Made by a program: the position numbers and the translations under genes. From Saprospiraceae bacterium (lineage in GTDB: Bacteria; Bacteroidota; Bacteroidia; Chitinophagales; Saprospiraceae), in NCBI GenBank assembly GCA_025455635.1, contig JALOMF010000052.1:1-23525 (forward strand): a stretch of 23,525 nt of DNA, written 5' to 3'. Numbering within the stretch: position 1 is the stretch's first letter; every line of letters begins with the position of its first letter. The notes under the pieces are model-generated. The model worked only from the letters and a program-made list of their open reading frames with translations. It was not told the origin of the DNA and searched no databases. Below are positions 8,798 through 16,470 of this stretch, piece by piece.

Positions 8798-9667
8798 ATG
8801 CTCAACTGGCGTGAAGTACCCTTCGTGCGCCTGCTGCTGCCCTTTGCGGTAGGCATCTTCCTATCCATTCATTTCAACCATAAAATACCGGGCCTGCCCA
8901 TTGCCTTTCTGGCACTGTTGGCGCTGATGGTGCTCTCCAAGCGGCTGCGGGGCCTCTACCGCTACCGATGGATGCCCGGCTTGCTGTTCAACATGGCGCT
9001 GCTCATACTGGGCTATGGCCTCACTTGGCAGCACAACGAACTGAACCACGGCAGCCATTTCAGCAAAAATAGCCAGCCCGAGAAAGGCGTACTGCTGCTC
9101 GGCGAGGTAGCCGAAGCCCCCATCCGCAAAGAAAAATGGGTAAAAATTGAGATGGATGTTTTGGCCGCCAGCAACCCAAGCGAGCAGTTCCAACCATCAT
9201 CGGGCAAGGTACTCGTTTACCTCAGCCGTGACAGCGCCGCCGAAGCATTGGCCTACGGCGACCAGTTCGTTTTGCAAGGAAAAGCCACGCCCCTGGAACC
9301 GCCAGCCAATCCGCACGCCTTTGATTATGGCCGCTATTTGCACCTACAAAATATTCATTATCAATCTTTCGTGAAAAATGGGAGCTGGTCGTTGGTGAAA
9401 AAAAACGACCGCTTCCTGCCCTACGGCAAGGCCATCGAATGGCAAAACCGTTTCACCGAGACCTTGCGCAAGCACCTCTCCACCGAAAATGAATTTGCCG
9501 TAGGCGCCGCCCTGATCTTTGGCTACCGCAGCGAGGTACCAGAGGAGGTGCTGACGGCCTACTCGCAGACCGGGGCCATGCACATCCTCGCCGTGTCGGG
9601 CATGCACGTCGGCATCCTCTTCGTCATCCTCAATTTTTTCCTGAAACGGGTGAAAACGCACTGGTGA
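8798..9667 (+). CDS. comEC: ComEC/Rec2 N-terminal part (first piece of a frame-disrupted gene)
   Basis: The 289 residues correspond to the first part of the ComEC DNA-uptake channel of the inner membrane. Residues 1-80 carry N-terminal transmembrane segments. The DUF4131 OB-like domain follows (GEVAEAPIRKEKWVKIEMDVLAA, GDQFVLQGKATP, NPHAFDYGRYL). The start of the competence domain is clear at GAALIFGYRSEVPEEVL and AMHILAVSGMHVGILFVILNFFLKR. The frame then stops at KTHW. In intact homologues the protein runs on through a further membrane helix into the TGxSPSVxR motif, which here opens the next frame. About 20 residues, including that helix, appear to be missing. Recognition is firm; whether any product is functional is doubtful. 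Confidence 0.9.
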   Translation: MLNWREVPFVRLLLPFAVGIFLSIHFNHKIPGLPIAFLALLALMVLSKRLRGLYRYRWMPGLLFNMALLILGYGLTWQHNELNHGSHFSKNSQPEKGVLLLGEVAEAPIRKEKWVKIEMDVLAASNPSEQFQPSSGKVLVYLSRDSAAEALAYGDQFVLQGKATPLEPPANPHAFDYGRYLHLQNIHYQSFVKNGSWSLVKKNDRFLPYGKAIEWQNRFTETLRKHLSTENEFAVGAALIFGYRSEVPEEVLTAYSQTGAMHILAVSGMHVGILFVILNFFLKRVKTHW

Positions 9668-10848
9668 CCGGGGCCTCGCCGAGCGTCATGCGCTCCACGG
9701 TCATGTTCAGCTTCGTGGTGGTAGCCGATGCGATGGGCCGCAACAAAAATTTTTATAACACGCTGACAGCCAGTGCGTTCTGCCTATTGCTCTACGACCC
9801 CTACTGGCTGATGAGCGTCAGTTTCCAACTCTCCTACCTGGCCATTTTGGGCATTGTATATTTCCAACCGAAGATTGCGGCGCTGTGGCCCATCGAGAAC
9901 AAAGTGGGCAACTACTTCTGGGAACTCAACTCCGTTTCCCTTGCCGCCCAACTGATGACACTGCCATTTACCCTGCTGTATTTTCACCAGTTCCCCACTT
10001 ACTTCTGGCTGTCGAGCCTCATACTCGTGCCGCTTTCGGGGCTAGAACTTGGTGCGGGGCTGCTGTTGCTCATCCTTGACCCTGTTTGGTCGTTCGCTGC
10101 CAGTGGTGTGGGCTGGTTGCTTTGGGCCATGCTCTGGCTGGGGAATCAAAGCGTCATGCTCATCCAGCAACTGCCCGCTGCCCTGCTCGATGGCATCTGG
10201 ATTGGCGGCATATCGGCACTGCTGCTCTACCTTGGCATTGGCAGCAGCATGGCGGCCATCAGCTTCCGAAGGTACAAGTGGGTGCTGGCTTCGCTGGCAT
10301 TCTTGCTGGCCGTGCTGGGCAGCTACGCCTTTGCCGAGTTTGGCCACCAGCAAAACCGCCAAATGACCATTTACAGCATCTACAAGCACACGGCCATTGA
10401 TTTTTTTGATGGTGAAAAAGCCTGGTCGCTGCTCGACACGACGCTGGAAGCCAAGGCGCTGAAATATGCCGTAGAAGGCAACCGCTACGCCAACGGCATC
10501 GAACAGGTGGAAACCTTGCGGCTGGAAGACACCGCTGCCGTCTTCACCGACCATTTTTTCTATAAAAATGGGCTTGCGCAATTCTACGACAAACGGCTGC
10601 TTGTGCTGGATGGCCCATTGGCCCACGAGGCAGGAGATAAAATCCAGCTTGACTTCTTGCTGCTTCGCAATACACCGAAGGTCGAGTTGGAGGACTTGGC
10701 CGAGCAGTTCGACTTTGAGCTACTGGTGTTCGATGCCAGCAACAAACGCTGGCGGGTGGACGACTGGAAGGCCGAGTGCGATTCGCTGGGCATCAGCTAC
10801 TACGACCTCGACGTGGATGGAGCGCTGGTGGTGGACTTGGAGGATTAG
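9664..10848 (+). CDS. comEC: ComEC/Rec2 C-terminal part (second piece of a frame-disrupted gene)
   Basis: This frame of 394 codons opens with GTG overlapping the TGA of the first piece (GTGA). It begins TGASPSVMRSTVMFSF, the conserved motif in the middle of the ComEC competence domain, followed by NTLTASAFCLLLYDPYW, VSFQLSYLAILGIVYFQPKI and further membrane segments to about residue 215. The last 170 residues resemble the beta-lactamase-like region but lack an HxHxDH metal site, as is usual in Bacteroidota ComEC. Reading back from 9664 in the same frame gives an AL just before VTGASPSV, as expected of the family, and then unrelated residues, which places the junction near 9650-9661. The 4-bp overlap could allow translational coupling, but the lost helix argues for a damaged gene or a sequence error. 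Confidence 0.88.
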   Translation: MTGASPSVMRSTVMFSFVVVADAMGRNKNFYNTLTASAFCLLLYDPYWLMSVSFQLSYLAILGIVYFQPKIAALWPIENKVGNYFWELNSVSLAAQLMTLPFTLLYFHQFPTYFWLSSLILVPLSGLELGAGLLLLILDPVWSFAASGVGWLLWAMLWLGNQSVMLIQQLPAALLDGIWIGGISALLLYLGIGSSMAAISFRRYKWVLASLAFLLAVLGSYAFAEFGHQQNRQMTIYSIYKHTAIDFFDGEKAWSLLDTTLEAKALKYAVEGNRYANGIEQVETLRLEDTAAVFTDHFFYKNGLAQFYDKRLLVLDGPLAHEAGDKIQLDFLLLRNTPKVELEDLAEQFDFELLVFDASNKRWRVDDWKAECDSLGISYYDLDVDGALVVDLED

Positions 10849-11048
10849 TTCAATTTCTTGATTTCCTCGAAGAGCTTGTCCTCATCCCCCGGCTGGTACT
10901 TTCGGGTGTGGTAGGCGATATTGCCGTCCTTGTCCAGCACGAAGACCTGCGGCAGGCCGTTCAGGGCACCGGGCATCACGAGGCGGAACTCCCGGTCGAG
11001 GTCGTGGTAGGCCGGGAAGTGCCAGTTGCCTTCGTCCACACGGCTCAC
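10845..11048 (-). CDS. TlpA/thioredoxin-like protein, C-terminal piece of a disrupted gene
   Basis: The 67 codons encode the second half of a thioredoxin fold: GNWHFPAYHDLDREF, then LNGLPQVFVLDKDGNIAYHTRKYQPGDEDKL with the cis-proline loop (GLPQ). Similarity continues upstream in this frame to about 11099 (HNFYAISTDFPKNYPQFV), so the nominal GTG start at 11048 is not a natural start. The stop overlaps the comEC stop by 4 bp, tail to tail. The active-site half is in another frame at 11045-11365. I read the two as one gene that lost about 20 codons out of frame just after the CGPC motif. Confidence 0.8.
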   Translation of the reverse strand: MSRVDEGNWHFPAYHDLDREFRLVMPGALNGLPQVFVLDKDGNIAYHTRKYQPGDEDKLFEEIKKLN

Positions 11049-11365
11049 GAACTGCGGGTAGTTCTTTGGGAAATCGGTGCTGATGGCGTAGAAATTGTGC
11101 GGCAGGGGCCACAGGTTGTGAGCCAGAACATAAGCACGGTAGGCTTGCCATTTTTTTGAAAAACGGTGGCCGAGTTGAGGGTGTCGCCAGCAGCATTGCG
11201 GAGCGGAATATCAAACGGGAAGGTGGCCTGAATCTGCTCAACGGGACGGGCGGTGTCCACGTAATAATTGCCAGTTACAGGTGCTGGCACCGGCGTGCTT
11301 CCGTTTTGGCCGAAGGCCGAAAAAAGCAATATTGCAAACAGGGAGGCTAACAAGTATTTCATCAT
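11045..11365 (-). CDS. TlpA/thioredoxin-like protein, N-terminal piece of a disrupted gene
   Basis: The start is one of two adjacent ATG codons (11365 or 11362) opening MKYLLASLFAILLFSAFGQ, a signal peptide for export to the periplasm. The mature part reads FPFDIPLRNAAGDTLNS and then PTVLMFWLTTCGPCR, with a CGPC thiol-disulfide active site as in TlpA/ResA-like reductases. After CGPCR (11099-11113) the frame runs into non-homologous residues and stops. The expected helix (ELxxIxxxYxxW type) is absent, and the family sequence resumes in another frame at HNFYAISTDFP. As it stands neither piece would fold as a thioredoxin. A true pseudogene and an assembly error are both possible. Confidence 0.82.
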   Translation of the reverse strand: MMKYLLASLFAILLFSAFGQNGSTPVPAPVTGNYYVDTARPVEQIQATFPFDIPLRNAAGDTLNSATVFQKNGKPTVLMFWLTTCGPCRTISTPSAPISQRTTRSS

Positions 11366-11435
11366 GACTGGGCTGGCTGTATTTATTGGGCAAAGTTGCG
11401 CCAAAAACCATGAAATAATCAAGCCGTTCTTTTCT

Positions 11436-11443
11436 TACCTTTG
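11436..11443 (+). promoter_or_regulatory. Possible -7 box for the DUF5606 gene
   Basis: TACCTTTG fits the TAnnTTTG consensus, 83 nt before the DUF5606 start. No clear TTG element lies at the expected upstream distance, so this is tentative. Confidence 0.35.
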
Positions 11444-11526
11444 CGACCCTTTTTTAGAATTGTTGTGGTGATGGACAAAAGCGAGTTCTTTAGCCATCCA
11501 TCCTTCAATTTTTCAATCCTTCAAAA

Positions 11527-11946
11527 ATGAGACTTAAAGATTTAGTAGTAGTGACCGGGTTTCCGGGCGTACAAAAAATGTCGGCCAACCGCAACAACGG
11601 CATGTTGATAGAAGATTTGGACACAGGTAAGGTACGGTTTGCACCGATTCGCAAACACCAGTTCTCACCGATGGAGAGCATCTCGGTTTTTGTGGAAGGC
11701 GATGATGACTCCGTGGAAATTAGGTCGGTTTTCCAGAGCATATACGACAAATTGGCCGAGCTGCCAGTGCCTTCACCTGATGCAAAATCGGATGAACTCC
11801 GTACCTATTTCGCTGCCGTGCTGCCCAACCACGACCGTGACCGGGTGCATATCAGTGACATCAAGAAAATTGTCAAGTGGTTCACGTTCCTGCATGAGCG
11901 TGGCTACATGGCGATGGAGGAAGACGTGGATGACGAGGAAGAATAG
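11527..11946 (+). CDS. DUF5606 domain-containing protein
   Basis: The product is a 139-residue cytoplasmic protein. Its N-terminus (MRLKDLVVVTGFPGVQKMSANRNNGMLIEDLDTGK, then FAPIRKHQFSPMESISVFVE) is the hallmark of the DUF5606 family, which is conserved across Bacteroidota and has no known function. The C-terminal half (VHISDIKKIVKWFTFLHERGYM) resembles the small domain that usually follows it, and the protein ends in an acidic tail (EEDVDDEEE). There is no signal peptide or membrane segment. It is transcribed away from the broken TlpA gene and ends at a hairpin shared with the convergent oxoamine synthase gene. Confidence 0.87.
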   Translation: MRLKDLVVVTGFPGVQKMSANRNNGMLIEDLDTGKVRFAPIRKHQFSPMESISVFVEGDDDSVEIRSVFQSIYDKLAELPVPSPDAKSDELRTYFAAVLPNHDRDRVHISDIKKIVKWFTFLHERGYMAMEEDVDDEEE

Positions 11947-11957
11947 TGGGAGCGTTC

Positions 11958-12016
11958 GGAAATTGAGAAATTAAGAAACTGGGGCGTTGCCGCAATTTCC
12001 TAATTTCCCAATTTCC
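11958..12016. terminator. Bidirectional hairpin terminator between convergent genes
   Basis: The 21-nt arms 11958-11978 and 11996-12016 are inverted repeats with two mismatched positions, separated by 17 nt. Each arm is itself built from a reiterated GAAATT-like unit. It lies between the stop of the DUF5606 gene (+) and the stop of the oxoamine synthase gene (-). A long A/T-rich stem at a convergent junction suggests termination of both transcripts. Confidence 0.7.
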
Positions 12017-12022
12017 GCTTTC

Positions 12023-13273
12023 TTAAAGCGCACCTGCCAAGAACACTTTCGCAGCCTCTGCATAAGCCTGGCTGGTCAGCTTCTCCTTTATTTCCTTGAA
12101 GGCGGCAATGGTTGTATCAATATCCTCCTTGGTGTGTACCGCAGTAGGTATCAGGCGCAAGATAATCATCCCCTTCGGAATCACCGGATACACGACGATA
12201 GAACAGAACACCCCGTAGTTTTCACGGAGGTCTTTCACCATCACCATCGCCTGCGTCTCGTCGCCCTGGATGTAAACGGGCGTCACGCAGGAGTTCGTCT
12301 CGCCGATTTCAAATCCTGCTTTTTTCAGCTCCGATTGCAGATAGTTCACGTTGTCCCACAGGGCTTTGCGCAGCTCCGGCTTGTTGCGCAGCAACTCTAA
12401 GCGCTTGAGCGCACCGACCACGAGCGGCATGGGCATGCTCTTGGCAAATATCTGCGAGCGCATCGTGAAGCGCAGGTGCTGAATCATGAATTTTTCGCCA
12501 GCGAAGAATGCGCCGATGCTGGCCATGGACTTGGCGAAGGTGGAGAAATACACGTCCACATCGTCCATGATGCCCTGCTCCTCGCAGGCACCCGCCCCGG
12601 TTGGGCCTAGCATACCGAAGCCGTGCGCATCGTCCACCATCAGGCGGAACTCGTACTTGTCCTTCAGGGCGCAGATTTCCCGCAGCTTGCCTTGGTCGCC
12701 ACGCATCCCGAACACACCTTCGGTGATGACGAGGATGCCGCCACCTGTTTCGGCCACGAGCTTGGTGGCACGGGCCAGGTTCTTGTCGAGGCTGGCCACG
12801 TTGTTGTGCTCGAAGGCGAAGCGCTTGCCGTGGTGGAGGCGCACGCCGTCCACGATACAGGCGTGTGATTCGGAGTCGTAAACAATAACATCGTGGCGGT
12901 TCACGAGGCTATCAATGGCGGAGATGACGCCTTGGTAGCCGAAGTTGACCAGCATGGCGGTTTCTTTTTTCACAAAATCGGCCAGTTCCCGCTCCAATTG
13001 GTCGTGGTAGGTGGAGTTGCCGCTCATCATGCGGGCGCCCATCGGGTAGGCAAGGCCCCAGTCGGCAGCGCCCTTGGCATCGGCCTCCCGCACTTCGGGG
13101 TGGTTGGCGAGGCCGAGGTAGTTGTTGATGCTCCAGCAGATGACGTCCTTGCCTTGGAACTTCATGTGGTTGCCGAGTTCACCTTCGAGGCGGGGGAACA
13201 TAAAATAGCCATCGGCCACGTCACGCCATTTGCCGAGCGGGCCGGGATTCCTGAATTTTTGAAATAAATCCAT
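12023..13273 (-). CDS. PLP-dependent alpha-oxoamine synthase (serine palmitoyltransferase/KBL-like)
   Basis: This 416-residue fold-type I PLP enzyme joins an amino acid to an acyl thioester with loss of CO2. Visible features are NNYLGLANHP (50-59), GNSTYHDQLERELADF, His137 in DSESHACIVDG, the DDAHGFGMLG motif (214-223, Asp and His contacting PLP), and FSTFAKSMASIG with Lys248 as the Schiff-base lysine. The ATG at 13273 is chosen because the frame upstream (to 13531) overlaps the next gene and has no family similarity. The family includes serine palmitoyltransferase (sphingolipids), cysteate acyltransferase (sulfonolipids), 2-amino-3-ketobutyrate CoA ligase and 8-amino-7-oxononanoate synthase. 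The STFAKSMASIG form favours a lipid-forming member over biotin synthesis, and no bio genes are nearby, but the substrate cannot be settled by eye. Confidence 0.9.
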   Translation of the reverse strand: MDLFQKFRNPGPLGKWRDVADGYFMFPRLEGELGNHMKFQGKDVICWSINNYLGLANHPEVREADAKGAADWGLAYPMGARMMSGNSTYHDQLERELADFVKKETAMLVNFGYQGVISAIDSLVNRHDVIVYDSESHACIVDGVRLHHGKRFAFEHNNVASLDKNLARATKLVAETGGGILVITEGVFGMRGDQGKLREICALKDKYEFRLMVDDAHGFGMLGPTGAGACEEQGIMDDVDVYFSTFAKSMASIGAFFAGEKFMIQHLRFTMRSQIFAKSMPMPLVVGALKRLELLRNKPELRKALWDNVNYLQSELKKAGFEIGETNSCVTPVYIQGDETQAMVMVKDLRENYGVFCSIVVYPVIPKGMIILRLIPTAVHTKEDIDTTIAAFKEIKEKLTSQAYAEAAKVFLAGAL

Positions 13274-13386
13274 ATTGTGTTGATTGCTTTTTACGAAAAA
13301 AAGCCATGCCGGGCGGCCAGAAAACCCAAGGTCTATGACAGGTTCCGGGCCGTTCGGCACAGCTTTCTTAGCGGATGAATGCGGGG

Positions 13387-13394
13387 CAAAGTTA
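13387..13394 (-). promoter_or_regulatory. Possible -7 box for the oxoamine synthase gene
   Basis: The minus strand reads TAACTTTG, matching TAnnTTTG, 114 nt before the ATG at 13273. A TTTG lies 11 nt further upstream (13406-13409), closer than the typical ~19-nt gap. The site falls just downstream of the stop of the preceding lipoprotein gene, so it would give the synthase its own promoter. Confidence 0.4.
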
Positions 13395-13413
13395 GCAATT
13401 CTTTGCAAAAGGG

Positions 13414-14565
13414 CTATTCCTCCAAATCCACATTGCGCAGCAGGCAATCGAAGCTGAATCGGAAGTCGCTTGCGCAGTTGTCCAGCATTTGCCAATCGGA
13501 TGGAATTGCCGCCGAACCTTTGGAACTGCACCCGTTGGCGGCGGCCACGCTGGCATCGCCAGTGTAGGTGCAGTAGTCCTCCGAAAACTTGTCGTCAGAC
13601 CAAATCCTGTCGCACCTGATTGGCTCGCCAGTGACGGCATCGTAAACTTGCACAGTGGCAGCTAGGCTGGCCTCTTTCCTCACCGAAACCCGTTCAATGG
13701 TCGCAGTGGCTTTGGCATAAGTGATGTCGTAGCCAACCACAACGCCGCAAGTGTCCTTGATGGCCTTCCTGCTGGTCTCTACCTCTTGCGTGTAGGTGGT
13801 CTTGTCCGAGTCAATGAAAGTTGGTGAAACGGATGCCGACAACAAATCCACATCCACTTCAAAATCGTAACGCACACCCGGGCTTCGCCTCGTGTCAATG
13901 GACTGCCAAAAACCACCACCAAAGCTGCTGTGGTAATCAAAATTTTGCACCAGTTGCATACCCCCGAAGCCAGCGAAATTATCGTAATCGAGCAAAATAT
14001 AGACCGTGCCCAGCGCACGTGCCTCGTCCTGCAGCTCGTCCGTTTGGACATCCGACCAGCGGTATTTTTTGCGAAGAACAGCGATGCGGTCGTAAGCCGC
14101 ACGGGCCTGCAGCCGCTGGCCGCCGTGGGCATTGCGAAGCAACTCCTCTATCACAGGCAGCGAAAGCTCAATGACTTCCCGGCGGCTTTCGGCCAGCATG
14201 TCGGCCACGGGCAGCAGCCGGATGTCGGGTCGGTAGCCGTCCTCACTGACGAGGGGCAGCAGCGGTTCCACCCGTTGGTGGCGGCGCTCCATGCCTTCGT
14301 GGATGCCGTGGATTTGCTCCCAAGCAGCCAATGTTCCGAGCAGTTTCAGTTCCTCGATGCGTAGCAGGTCTTTTTCGTTTGCTTGCGCAAAAGCTGTTTC
14401 CAGCGCCTTCGCCCATGCGGTTTTTGGCCGCTTGCCATCGAGCTTGCGGCTAGCGAATTTCACGACAGTGTCCGGGTCTTTTTTTTGCAGTGCCTCATTG
14501 GGCGATAGGCAGCCGATGGCAGTTAGGCAGAGCAGGAGTGCGGCGGTTTGAAAGTAGCGTAGCAT
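13414..14565 (-). CDS. Predicted lipoprotein of unknown function
   Basis: The product has 383 residues from the ATG at 14565. This start is chosen because it gives a clean type II signal peptide, MLRYFQTAALLLCLTAIGC, with lipobox Cys19; the in-frame codons upstream are basic and unstructured. Residues about 25-190 look helical and charged. Residues about 195-340 look beta-rich (GTVYILLDYDNFAGFGGMQL, ASVSPTFIDSDKTTYTQEVE, KATATIERVSVRKEASLAATVQVYDAVTGEPI). The C-terminal ~50 residues hold several Cys (CDRIWSDD, YCTYTG, CSSKG, CASDF, CLLRN). I do not recognise the family. It is probably anchored to a membrane on the periplasmic side. It precedes the oxoamine synthase on the same strand, with about 140 bp between them. 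Confidence 0.85.
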   Translation of the reverse strand: MLRYFQTAALLLCLTAIGCLSPNEALQKKDPDTVVKFASRKLDGKRPKTAWAKALETAFAQANEKDLLRIEELKLLGTLAAWEQIHGIHEGMERRHQRVEPLLPLVSEDGYRPDIRLLPVADMLAESRREVIELSLPVIEELLRNAHGGQRLQARAAYDRIAVLRKKYRWSDVQTDELQDEARALGTVYILLDYDNFAGFGGMQLVQNFDYHSSFGGGFWQSIDTRRSPGVRYDFEVDVDLLSASVSPTFIDSDKTTYTQEVETSRKAIKDTCGVVVGYDITYAKATATIERVSVRKEASLAATVQVYDAVTGEPIRCDRIWSDDKFSEDYCTYTGDASVAAANGCSSKGSAAIPSDWQMLDNCASDFRFSFDCLLRNVDLEE

Positions 14566-14748
14566 GGCCTTAGATTTTAAGTGTGAAAAGATGTAGCGGC
14601 CAGGATTTTTCTTTTTTCTATGGGTAAATATACGCCGAAAGGGATACCCTGTAAAGGCACGATGAGTTAGCGTGTTGTTAAAAAAATGACAGCTTTTCAC
14701 CTTATATACTAATAGGTGGAAAATCCGAAGTTAAGCTCGGCAATGCGA

Positions 14749-16305
14749 CTACCCTGCCCAGCCCTCCTTGTCCAAGCTCCGGTACTGAATCGCCTCGGCA
14801 ATGTGCTCAATCTTAATCTCTGGGCTGGCGACCAAATCGGCACTGGTGCGGGCCACCTTCAGGATGCGGTCGTAGGCACGGGCCGAAAGTTTTTGCACCT
14901 CCATTGCTTTTTTCAACAAAGCCACGCCCGCCGAATTGAGTTGGCAGACCTCTCGCACGAGGCGGCTCGGCATTTGTGCGTTGCAAAACACGCCTTTGTA
15001 TTCCTTGAAGCGCTCCGCTTGAATTTCACGGGCACGCATGACGCCATCCACAATCTCCTTGCTGGTACGGGCGGGGGCATCGTACTTGGCCAATTCTTCA
15101 TAAGAAACTGGCGTCACCTCCACATGCAGGTCAATGCGGTCGAGCAGTGGGCCGCTGATTTTGCTCAGGTAGCGCTTCACCACGCCGGGGCCACAGACGC
15201 AGTCCTTCGTCGGGTGGTTGTAATAGCCGCAGGGGCAGGGGTTCATGCTGGCGATGAGCATGAAATTGGCGGGGTAGTCAATGCTCACTTTTGCCCTCGA
15301 AATAGTGACCCGCCGCTCCTCCATCGGCTGCCGCAGCACCTCCAGCACCGAGCGTTTGAACTCCGGCAATTCGTCCAAAAACAAGACGCCATTGTGCGCC
15401 AGTGAAATCTCGCCCGGCATGGGGATGGAGCCTCCGCCCACCAGTGCCACATCGCTGATGGTATGGTGCGGCGAGCGGAACGGCCTTGTGGAAATCAACG
15501 ACGACTCTGGTGGCAGTACCCCGGAAACCGAGTGAATCTTGGTCGTTTCCAATGCTTCCAGGAGCGTGAGCTGCGGTAAAATGGTGGGCATGCGGCGGGC
15601 GAGCATGGTCTTGCCAGCGCCCGGCGGCCCGATGAGGATGGCGTTGTGGCCGCCCGCTGCAGCGATTTCGAGGGCACGTTTCACATTGTCCTGCCCCTTC
15701 ACGTCGGAGAAGTCCACATTGAAAATCTCTTGGTTTTGGGCAAACTCCTCACGGGTATCCACCATGGTAGGCTCAAGGGTAATGCGGCCATTGAGAAAGT
15801 CCACGGCTTCGAGCAGGGTGGTCACGCCGTACACCTCCAAGTTGTTGACGATGGCGGCCTCCCTGGCATTTTGTTTTGGTAAAATAATGCCCTTGTACTT
15901 CTCGGCCCTCGCTTGAATGGCGATGGGAAGCGCCCCTTTTATTGGCCGAAGGCTGCCATCCAGCGACAGCTCGCCCATCATGATGTATTTGTCCAGTTCC
16001 AAATGGCTGATTTGCTCTTGGGCCGCCAGTATTCCAATGGCAATGGGCAGGTCGTAGGCCGACCCCTCCTTGCGAATATCGGCAGGGGCGAGGTTGATGA
16101 CCATTTTCATGCGCATCATCTGGTACTTGATGCTCTTCATGGCAGTCTCGATGCGGGGAAAACTCTCCTTGACGACGTTGTCGGGCAGCCCGACGAGGTG
16201 GTACCAAGGGCCTGTGGGCGGGGGTTGGCCTCCTGCGCTTACTTCTACGGTTATCGTTTGGGCATCAACGCCATGGACGGCGCTGGCGTAGGTTTTTACG
16301 AGCAT
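14749..16305 (-). CDS. yifB: YifB/ComM-family Mg-chelatase-like AAA+ ATPase
   Basis: The 518 residues are full length for the family. Residues 1-170 form the N-terminal Lon-protease-like (ChlI) domain (VEVSAGGQPPPTGPWYHLVGLPD, ADIRKEGSAYDLPIAIG, GELSLDGSLRPIKGALP). Residues about 195-400 form the AAA+ domain, with Walker A GPPGAGKT (226-233) and Walker B VLFLDE (307-312). The family's cysteine cluster (CPCG 357-360, CVCG 369-372) and the sensor/arginine region LLDRIDLHVEV follow. The C-terminal Mg-chelatase domain includes LSARAYDRILKVARTSADL. ComM, the studied member, is a hexameric helicase that promotes branch migration when transforming DNA is integrated. The same role is inferred here. 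The broken comEC lies about 4 kb away. Confidence 0.96.
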   Translation of the reverse strand: MLVKTYASAVHGVDAQTITVEVSAGGQPPPTGPWYHLVGLPDNVVKESFPRIETAMKSIKYQMMRMKMVINLAPADIRKEGSAYDLPIAIGILAAQEQISHLELDKYIMMGELSLDGSLRPIKGALPIAIQARAEKYKGIILPKQNAREAAIVNNLEVYGVTTLLEAVDFLNGRITLEPTMVDTREEFAQNQEIFNVDFSDVKGQDNVKRALEIAAAGGHNAILIGPPGAGKTMLARRMPTILPQLTLLEALETTKIHSVSGVLPPESSLISTRPFRSPHHTISDVALVGGGSIPMPGEISLAHNGVLFLDELPEFKRSVLEVLRQPMEERRVTISRAKVSIDYPANFMLIASMNPCPCGYYNHPTKDCVCGPGVVKRYLSKISGPLLDRIDLHVEVTPVSYEELAKYDAPARTSKEIVDGVMRAREIQAERFKEYKGVFCNAQMPSRLVREVCQLNSAGVALLKKAMEVQKLSARAYDRILKVARTSADLVASPEIKIEHIAEAIQYRSLDKEGWAG

Positions 16306-16470
16306 TGGGTTTTCTCATTTTCACAAGGATCGAATGAACAGGTTCCCTTCGGGAATGACAATCATAAAAGTCTCGACCAGCCCAGACCACCCTCAGTGTT
16401 TGTTTGTGTTATTGCTTGCGCCAAATATCAACCAAAAAAACAAATTTCTCGCAGCTACTGCCACAAATTT

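Noticed and set aside
9640..9670. Programmed frameshifting to join the two comEC frames
   Set aside because: A frameshift would not restore the missing membrane helix, and no slippery heptamer with a downstream structure is evident.
13274..13531. Longer N-terminus for the oxoamine synthase (start at 13531)
   Set aside because: It would overlap the lipoprotein gene by more than 100 bp and lacks family similarity. MDLFQKFRNP at 13273 is the natural start.
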